Shown here: one piece after another, positions 1 to 4,334 of the stretch
Layout of the letters: the number at the start of each line of letters is the position of its first letter
Position numbering within the stretch: position 1 is the first letter of the stretch
NCBI GenBank assembly: GCA_009699615.1
Contig: WLNV01000096.1
Coordinates: 1-6,309, forward strand
Reading direction: 5' to 3'
Length of the DNA: 6,309 nt
From: Actinomycetota bacterium
Lineage (GTDB): Bacteria; Actinomycetota; Thermoleophilia; Solirubrobacterales; Solirubrobacteraceae
Notes under the pieces: model-generated
What the model was told of the DNA's origin: nothing
The model's input: the letters and a program-made list of their open reading frames with translations, nothing else
Databases searched by the model: none
Position numbers and translations under genes: made by a program

Positions 1-6
1 ACCTGA
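1..6 (+). other. possible 3' end of an upstream gene (argJ by context)
   Basis: The first six bases read as a threonine codon followed by TGA, five bases before the argB start. In actinobacterial arginine clusters argB usually follows argJ, whose protein often ends in threonine or a similar small polar residue, so this could be the argJ stop codon with a four-base spacer to argB. Only two codons are visible, so this is an inference from context and nothing more. Confidence 0.25.
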
Positions 7-10
7 GGCC

Positions 11-877
11 ATGAACCCAATCAAGCCCACAAGAGACGTCGCAACGCTGCTCGAGGCGCTGCCCTATATCCGCGAATTCCACGGCCAGACGATCGTGATC
101 AAGTACGGCGGCGCGGCGATGGAGGACCCAGCGCTTTGCGAGGAGTTCGCCCGCGATGTCGTGCTGCTCAAATATGTCGGCCTCAACCCAATCGTTGTTC
201 ACGGCGGCGGCCCCGAAATCACTGACTACATGGAACGGCTCGGCCTCCCGGTCGAGTTCCGGGGCGGTTTGCGCGTAAGCGACGAGGCGACGGTCGAGGT
301 GGCGAAGATGGTGCTGATCGGCAAGGTCAACAAGGAGATCGTGCTTCGCCTAGGTCGTTACGGCCAGCCTGCGGTTGGACTGAGCGGCGACGACGGCAAC
401 CTCTTCAGCGTCTCTCGCCGCACAGCCCCCGACGGCAGCGACATCGGCTTCGTCGGATCGATCGATCACGTTGACGTCGACGTGCTCAATCACATCGCGA
501 TCGACTACATCCCTGTGATCGCTTCGATTGGGCCCGACGCGGAAGGGCAGAGCTACAACATCAATGCCGACGACGCTGCCGCTGCGGTCGCACTCGCGAC
601 CTCGGCCTACAAGGCGATCTTCCTAACCGATGTTGCCGGCTGGCTCGAGGACGCCAACGATCCGGAAAGCCTGATCAGCCAAGCCACTCCCGACGAGCTG
701 CGCGCGGCTCTTGATTCGGTCGAAGGAGGAATGCGGCCGAAGCTCGAGGCCTGCCTAAACGTCGTCGACGGCGGGGTCGGTTCGGCGCACATCGTCGACG
801 GCCGGATTCCTCACTCGTTGCTGCTGGAGCTCTTCACCGACGCCGGCATGGGAACGAAGATCGCGGCCGGGCAGTGA
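11..877 (+). CDS. argB: acetylglutamate kinase (arginine-sensitive type)
   Basis: This cytoplasmic enzyme phosphorylates N-acetyl-L-glutamate with ATP, the second step of arginine synthesis. The 288-residue product has the amino-acid-kinase fold motifs in order: KYGG (31-34, phosphate-binding lysine K31), HGGGPEI (64-70), the acetylglutamate-binding arginine in GLRVSDE (R88), NINADDAA (183-190), LTDVAG (205-210) and GGMRPKLEAC (239-248) with the conserved lysine K244. It is longer than the roughly 258-residue E. coli enzyme because of an N-terminal extension ending in PYIREFHG (18-25). With the C-terminal ELFTDAGMGT (273-282), this marks the hexameric class that arginine inhibits, so feedback control of the pathway probably acts here (inference). 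The ATG at 11 gives the expected N-terminus; TGAGG lies unusually close before it (bases 4-8), so translation may be coupled to the upstream gene. The stop overlaps the argD start. Confidence 0.97.
   Translation: MNPIKPTRDVATLLEALPYIREFHGQTIVIKYGGAAMEDPALCEEFARDVVLLKYVGLNPIVVHGGGPEITDYMERLGLPVEFRGGLRVSDEATVEVAKMVLIGKVNKEIVLRLGRYGQPAVGLSGDDGNLFSVSRRTAPDGSDIGFVGSIDHVDVDVLNHIAIDYIPVIASIGPDAEGQSYNINADDAAAAVALATSAYKAIFLTDVAGWLEDANDPESLISQATPDELRAALDSVEGGMRPKLEACLNVVDGGVGSAHIVDGRIPHSLLLELFTDAGMGTKIAAGQ
874..877 (+). promoter_or_regulatory. GTGA start/stop overlap coupling argB and argD
   Basis: The argD GTG start (874-876) overlaps the argB TGA stop (875-877) within the four bases GTGA. No strong Shine-Dalgarno sequence precedes it, so argD is probably translated by ribosomes finishing argB, keeping the two enzymes at matched levels. 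The overlap is seen directly; the coupling is inferred. Confidence 0.8.
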
Positions 878-2049
878 AGCTGACCGAACTCCAATCGCTT
901 GACGATGAGAATGTCGTCGGGACGTACGCGCGGCTGCCGCTGCAGGTAGTCCGCGGGGCCGGCAGTTGGGTCTGGGACGAGGACGACAACCAGTACCTCG
1001 ACCTGCTCTGCGGCATCTCTGTCACGAGTCTCGGTCACTGCCACCCGCAGGTGGTCGATGCAATTCGAGATCAGGCGCGAACGCTGATCCACGCCTCCAA
1101 TCTGTTCTACACCGAGGCCGGTATTCGCCTTGCCCAGCGGCTCTCTGCCTCGTCGCTTGGCGGCAAGGTCGTCTTCGGCAACTCTGGCGCCGAGGCGATC
1201 GAAGCGGCCATCAAGTGCGCGCGGCGGGCCAAGCCGGGCGGTGGGATCGTCACGCTCGAGAACGCGTTCCACGGTCGCACCTACGGCGCACTCTCGGCAA
1301 CGCACCAGGAGGCCAAGCAGGCTCCATTCGCTCCGATGATCCCAGGCTTCAAGGCTGCCGCAGCGACGATCGACTCGCTCGAGCAGGCAGTAGGCGCCGA
1401 CACGGCCGCGCTGATCATCGAGCCGATCCAAGGCGAAGGCGGCGTCCATCCAGTGCCGAACGAAGTGCTTCAGGCAGCGCGCGAGATCTGCGACCGCCAC
1501 GATGCCGCGTTGATCTTCGATGAGATCCAAACCGGGATGGGGCGGACCGGAACGCTTTGGGCGTATCAGGCGACCGGGGTTACGCCTGATGCGATCACGA
1601 CCGCGAAGGCGCTCGGCGGCGGGCTGCCGATCGGCGGGCTGATTACCGGCGAGAAGCTCTCCGACTCTTTGCAGCGCGGCGACCACGGCTCAACCTTCGC
1701 CGCCGGCCCGGTAGTGGCCCAAGCGGCGCTGGCCGCGCTGGCCGTGACCGACGACGAATACTTGCTCGGCCGCGTCAATATGGTCGGCGAGAGACTCCGC
1801 GACGCGATCAGTTCGCTCCCGGGCGTCTCCGAGGTTCGCGGCCGCGGCCTGATGATCGGCTTCGACATCGAGACCGGCGATGCTCCCGGAATGGTTAACG
1901 CAGCGATCTCGCAGCAGCGCGTTCTTATGAACGCGACCGGCCCCGAAACCGTCCGCTTGCTGCCTCCGCTGACGATCGACGACGACGAGGTGGCCGAGGC
2001 AATCACACGAGTCGCCAGCGCGCTCGCCGACCACGCGGCTCACAGCTAA
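874..2049 (+). CDS. argD: acetylornithine aminotransferase
   Basis: This PLP enzyme of the class-III aminotransferase family converts N-acetylglutamate semialdehyde to N-acetylornithine using glutamate, the fourth arginine step. Many ArgD proteins also serve lysine synthesis as N-succinyldiaminopimelate aminotransferase; the sequence does not tell which applies. The 391 residues match the usual length. Visible motifs: GNSGAEA (102-108, cofactor phosphate site), FHGRTYG (132-138, aromatic/His site stacking on PLP), EPIQGEGG (183-190), FDEIQTGMGRTG with the PLP-pyridine aspartate D216, the Schiff-base lysine K245 in TAKALGGGLPIGG, and HGSTF (271-275). The start is the GTG overlapping the argB stop; no ATG lies in the first part of the frame, and the conserved protein begins only a few residues later. 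A 26-base gap separates it from argG. No argF follows, unlike in many actinobacterial clusters. Confidence 0.97.
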   Translation: MKLTELQSLDDENVVGTYARLPLQVVRGAGSWVWDEDDNQYLDLLCGISVTSLGHCHPQVVDAIRDQARTLIHASNLFYTEAGIRLAQRLSASSLGGKVVFGNSGAEAIEAAIKCARRAKPGGGIVTLENAFHGRTYGALSATHQEAKQAPFAPMIPGFKAAAATIDSLEQAVGADTAALIIEPIQGEGGVHPVPNEVLQAAREICDRHDAALIFDEIQTGMGRTGTLWAYQATGVTPDAITTAKALGGGLPIGGLITGEKLSDSLQRGDHGSTFAAGPVVAQAALAALAVTDDEYLLGRVNMVGERLRDAISSLPGVSEVRGRGLMIGFDIETGDAPGMVNAAISQQRVLMNATGPETVRLLPPLTIDDDEVAEAITRVASALADHAAHS

Positions 2050-2062
2050 AGCCAAGTCTGCC

Positions 2063-2068
2063 TACACT
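2063..2068 (+). promoter_or_regulatory. candidate -10 element for a leaderless argG transcript
   Basis: The hexamer TACACT fits the actinobacterial TANNNT -10 consensus and ends seven bases before the argG ATG at 2076. A transcript would therefore begin at or next to the start codon. No Shine-Dalgarno sequence is present in the 26-base argD-argG gap, which supports a leaderless message. No clear -35 box is seen near 2040-2045, as is common for such promoters. Confidence 0.5.
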
Positions 2069-2075
2069 GCCGCCG

Positions 2076-3341
2076 ATGACCGAGCCAGATCGAACAGCCA
2101 GCTACGTTGCCAATCCAGATGAGGTGGGCCGCGTTCTGCTGCTCTTCTCCGGTGGCCTCGACACGAGCGTGATGTGCAAGTGGATCCAAGACGAGTACGA
2201 CGCGGAGGTCGTCGCGTTGACGATCAACCTCGGCCAGCCAGGAGAGGATTACGACGTCGTCAAACAGAAGGCGCTGGACCTTGGAGCCGTCGCTGCCGAA
2301 GTGATCGACGCCCGCGAAGAATTCGCCCGCGACTTCGTAACACCGTCGATCCTCGCCAACGGCACCTACGGGCTCGGATACCCGCTCTTCACGGCGCTCG
2401 GGCGCCCGTTGATCGCCAAGCTCGCGGTTGAGGCCGCGCGGCGCCACGGCTGCGACACGATCGCTCACGGCTGCACCGGCAAAGGAAATGATCAGGTCCG
2501 GATCGACGGCACCGTGGCCACGCTCGCACCGGAGCTCAAGATCGTTGCACCGGTCCGCCAGTGGCAGATGGGGCGCGAGGAAGAGATCGCCTACGCCCGC
2601 GAGCACGGGATCCCGATCAAGGGAGGCGCCGAGCAAACGCCGTACTCGATCGACGACAACCTCTGGGGCCGCTCATCCGAAGGTCGGTGGATCGAAGATC
2701 TCGATCACGCTCCGGACGACGACGTCTTCCAGCTCGTTACGCCGCCGGAGCGCGCGCCGGACGAAGCGCAAACCGTTGAGATCGGCTTTGAGGCAGGTGT
2801 CCCTGTCAGTCTTGATGGTGAGACGCTTGGACTCGTTGAGCTGTTGGACCGTGCAACTGAGATCGGCTGCCGCCACGGGATTGGCATCGTCGATCACATT
2901 GAGGATCGGATCGTCGGTCTCAAGGTCCGCGACATTTATGAGGTCCCGGCAGCGACGATCATTCTTAATGCTCACGCCGAGCTCGAGCGCCTCGTTTCAA
3001 CGATCCATCAGAACCAGTTCAAGGCCAGCCTGGACCGCCAGTGGGCATACCTCGTCTATGCCGGCCTTTGGTGGGAGCCACTGCGCGAAAACATCGACGC
3101 GTACATGCGCAGCGCCAACGAGCGAGTAACCGGCACAATTGGAATCAAGTGCTTCAAGGGGACGGCCCGTGTAGTCACAAGGTCATCGCCGAACGCCGTC
3201 TACGATGCCGCGCTCGCGACCTTCGACACCTCGGGCGGCCTCTTCAGCCAAAACGCCTCACCTGGCTTTATTGAGCTTTGGACGTTGCAATCACGGATGG
3301 CCCACCGCCTGCGCGAGTCGCAGTCGGACGATCGCGGTTAG
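2076..3341 (+). CDS. argG: argininosuccinate synthase
   Basis: This enzyme condenses citrulline and aspartate with ATP cleavage to AMP and pyrophosphate, giving argininosuccinate. The 421-residue product has the N-type ATP-pyrophosphatase P-loop FSGGLDTS (24-31), the HGCTGKGNDQ block (131-140) that binds aspartate and ATP, YSIDDNLWGRS (190-200), and the C-terminal tetramerisation region with YAGLWWEPLR and SPNAVYD. Two details differ from the common form: the usual KSRG before YExP reads KVRD (283-286), while the following Tyr288 and Glu289 remain, and about 18 residues precede the core, which in many homologues starts directly before the P-loop. A GTG at 2124 (codon 17) is an alternative start, but the ATG at 2076 is preferred because a -10-like hexamer sits at leaderless distance before it. 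Identity is secure; the exact start is less so. Confidence 0.96.
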   Translation: MTEPDRTASYVANPDEVGRVLLLFSGGLDTSVMCKWIQDEYDAEVVALTINLGQPGEDYDVVKQKALDLGAVAAEVIDAREEFARDFVTPSILANGTYGLGYPLFTALGRPLIAKLAVEAARRHGCDTIAHGCTGKGNDQVRIDGTVATLAPELKIVAPVRQWQMGREEEIAYAREHGIPIKGGAEQTPYSIDDNLWGRSSEGRWIEDLDHAPDDDVFQLVTPPERAPDEAQTVEIGFEAGVPVSLDGETLGLVELLDRATEIGCRHGIGIVDHIEDRIVGLKVRDIYEVPAATIILNAHAELERLVSTIHQNQFKASLDRQWAYLVYAGLWWEPLRENIDAYMRSANERVTGTIGIKCFKGTARVVTRSSPNAVYDAALATFDTSGGLFSQNASPGFIELWTLQSRMAHRLRESQSDDRG

Positions 3342-3344
3342 TCT
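3339..3344 (+). promoter_or_regulatory. candidate -10 element for the small membrane-protein gene
   Basis: TAGTCT matches TANNNT and ends six bases before the ATG at 3351. It overlaps the argG TAG stop, which supplies two of the three fixed bases and weakens the case. Only a weak GGA lies between it and the start, so a leaderless transcript is plausible but unproven. Confidence 0.35.
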
Positions 3345-3350
3345 GGATCT

Positions 3351-3545
3351 ATGAGCAGGGCACACGTCTACCGGTCGGTTGGTTTCGTTCTCCTCAAGGG
3401 AGGACGATTCTACGTGCGCCTGCGCTACCCAAATCTGCTGCGTCAAGTGCTTACCGTGATTGCCTCAATTGTCGCCGTCGGGGTCGTGGCGACCTTGGTT
3501 GTTGCGCTGAGCGGCCGCAGCAATGTCAATTCGATGACCCCCTAA
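3351..3545 (+). CDS. small single-pass membrane protein, unknown function
   Basis: I do not recognise this 64-residue protein. Residues 1-32 are basic and amphipathic (several Arg and Lys, aromatic and valine residues in VYRSVGFVLLKGG and RFYVRLRYP), followed by one hydrophobic helix at about 33-53 rich in Val, Ala, Leu and Ile, then a short polar tail of about 11 residues. The positive charge before the helix predicts an N-in, C-out orientation. The helix starts too far from the N-terminus for a typical signal peptide and has no obvious cleavage site. The gene begins nine bases after the argG stop and ends 26 bases before a coiled-coil gene. That position, the plausible start and the clean hydrophobic segment favour a real gene, but no family assignment or role can be given. 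Confidence 0.65.
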   Translation: MSRAHVYRSVGFVLLKGGRFYVRLRYPNLLRQVLTVIASIVAVGVVATLVVALSGRSNVNSMTP

Positions 3546-3558
3546 CCTGCTCGCGCTG

Positions 3559-3564
3559 TACGGT
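3559..3564 (+). promoter_or_regulatory. candidate extended -10 element for the coiled-coil gene
   Basis: TACGGT matches TANNNT, is preceded by TG (3557-3558 region, reading TGTACGGT), and ends seven bases before the ATG at 3572. No Shine-Dalgarno sequence is present in the 26-base gap. This is the arrangement expected of a leaderless actinobacterial promoter and it also supports ATG 3572 as the start. Confidence 0.45.
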
Positions 3565-3571
3565 TCCGACA

Positions 3572-4282
3572 ATGGAGCAGGTCAACCCGTCTCAGAACGA
3601 TCCCGAACGCTTCGTCGATGCTGGCGTGCTCGCCGATCGACGCGCCCGCCGTGCGGAGCTCGCCGAAGCCGAGCTGCGCGAACGCCTCGCAGGAGCCGAG
3701 CAGCGGGTTGCCGAGCTCGAGCAGATCGCCGACCAATCGTCACGGGCTCGAGCAGAGCTCGACCAAAGAACCGCCCGCGACCTCGAGATCGCGGCGGTCC
3801 TTGGCGAGGCGGCTGACGCTGTACGCGCTGCCCGCGAGGCTGTTGACCACGAGATTCATGCCCGAGAGGCGGCTGAGGCCGCGCTGCGCGCCGAGCGGAT
3901 CGCCCGCGAGGCCGCAGAGCGGTCGGTTGTAGCGGAGCGCGCCGCGCGCGACGCGGCGACAGCGGCAATCGTTTCGGCGCGGGTCCGGAGTAGCGACGTC
4001 CAGCCGCCCGATCCAGTCTTCGCTGTGCCGGCGCCGCTTGCCCAGCCGCCGTCGGCCGCTACTCCAGAGACGGAAGAGTTGCTTGCAGGGCTCGCGATGG
4101 CCGCCGAGAGGCTTCGAGCGCAGGCGCCCGTCCCTGCTGACGGTGTTGCTCCGAGCAGTGAACGGCCCGCTGGTCAGGGACCCACGCCAGCCGCTCCCAC
4201 GCAGACCGCACCTCGCGGTGGTGGGGGACTGGTCGGTCGCACGGCGCGCGCGCTTCGCAAGCTTCGCTCAGAGCGGCCTTAA
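3572..4282 (+). CDS. Ala/Arg/Glu-rich coiled-coil protein, unknown function
   Basis: I do not recognise this 236-residue protein. Residues about 20-138 are a nearly uninterrupted charged helix of Ala, Glu, Arg and Leu predicted to be a coiled coil. Its end holds three 14-residue units beginning AR(E/D)AA at 97, 111 and 125. A Pro/Ala-rich linker (about 144-165), a short helix around TEELLAGLAMAAERLRAQ (167-184), a second Pro-rich stretch (186-214), four glycines (216-219), and a basic C-terminal helix LVGRTARALRKLR (220-232) follow. There is no signal peptide or membrane helix, so it is probably cytoplasmic; the basic tail might contact membrane lipid or nucleic acid (inference). The frame stays open upstream to 3278, but that part overlaps argG and the small gene and looks like shadow, so ATG 3572 is chosen. 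It lies between a small membrane-protein gene and dnaE; a scaffold or cell-division role is a guess only. Confidence 0.75.
   Translation: MEQVNPSQNDPERFVDAGVLADRRARRAELAEAELRERLAGAEQRVAELEQIADQSSRARAELDQRTARDLEIAAVLGEAADAVRAAREAVDHEIHAREAAEAALRAERIAREAAERSVVAERAARDAATAAIVSARVRSSDVQPPDPVFAVPAPLAQPPSAATPETEELLAGLAMAAERLRAQAPVPADGVAPSSERPAGQGPTPAAPTQTAPRGGGGLVGRTARALRKLRSERP
3860..3985 (+). repeat. three degenerate 42-base tandem units inside the coiled-coil gene
   Basis: Units at 3860-3901, 3902-3943 and 3944-3985 each encode 14 residues starting AREAA, AREAA and ARDAA; units 1 and 2 also share AE followed by R near their ends. Fourteen residues equal two heptads, so the repeat keeps the coiled-coil register. 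The DNA units differ at many third positions and the third is the most diverged, pointing to old duplication or convergent composition and not to a recent expansion. Confidence 0.6.
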
Positions 4283-4319
4283 CGGCTCCAGAGGGCTCGC
4301 CCGCGTCCGGTCCGGCGCC

Positions 4320-4325
4320 TATCCT
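4320..4325 (+). promoter_or_regulatory. candidate -10 element for dnaE
   Basis: TATCCT matches TANNNT closely and ends nine bases before the GTG start at 4335, so a transcript would be leaderless or carry a leader of only a few bases. No Shine-Dalgarno sequence is visible in the 52-base gap after the coiled-coil gene, and no clear -35 box is seen. The spacing is a little longer than for the other three candidates. Confidence 0.4.
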
Positions 4326-4334
4326 CAGCGCTCG

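Noticed and set aside
811..1686. 291-residue open frame on the minus strand across argB/argD
   Set aside because: It is fully antisense to strongly conserved genes, is rich in Arg, Ala and Gly, and has no recognisable domain; long antisense frames are expected in GC-rich coding DNA.
2124..2126. GTG at codon 17 as the true argG start
   Set aside because: It would give a more typical short N-terminus, but no better ribosome-binding or promoter signal precedes it than the TACACT element before ATG 2076; kept as an alternative only.
2046..2636. 196-residue minus-strand open frame opposite argG
   Set aside because: It is antisense to the conserved ATP-binding half of argG and shows no domain or start signal.
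3504..3523. Imperfect inverted repeat around a NotI-like GCGGCCGC near the end of the small gene
   Set aside because: The arms are short and need a bulge to pair, and the stretch encodes the protein tail, so it is probably incidental.
3278..3571. In-frame upstream extension of the coiled-coil gene, giving a 334-residue protein starting inside argG
   Set aside because: The extra 98 residues overlap the conserved end of argG and the whole small membrane gene, have mixed composition unlike the rest, and the ATG at 3572 has its own -10-like element.
4283..4334. Possible terminator hairpin between the coiled-coil gene and dnaE
   Set aside because: Only four-base stems with tiny loops (around CCGGTCCGG and GGGCTCGCCC) are present, with no following T run.
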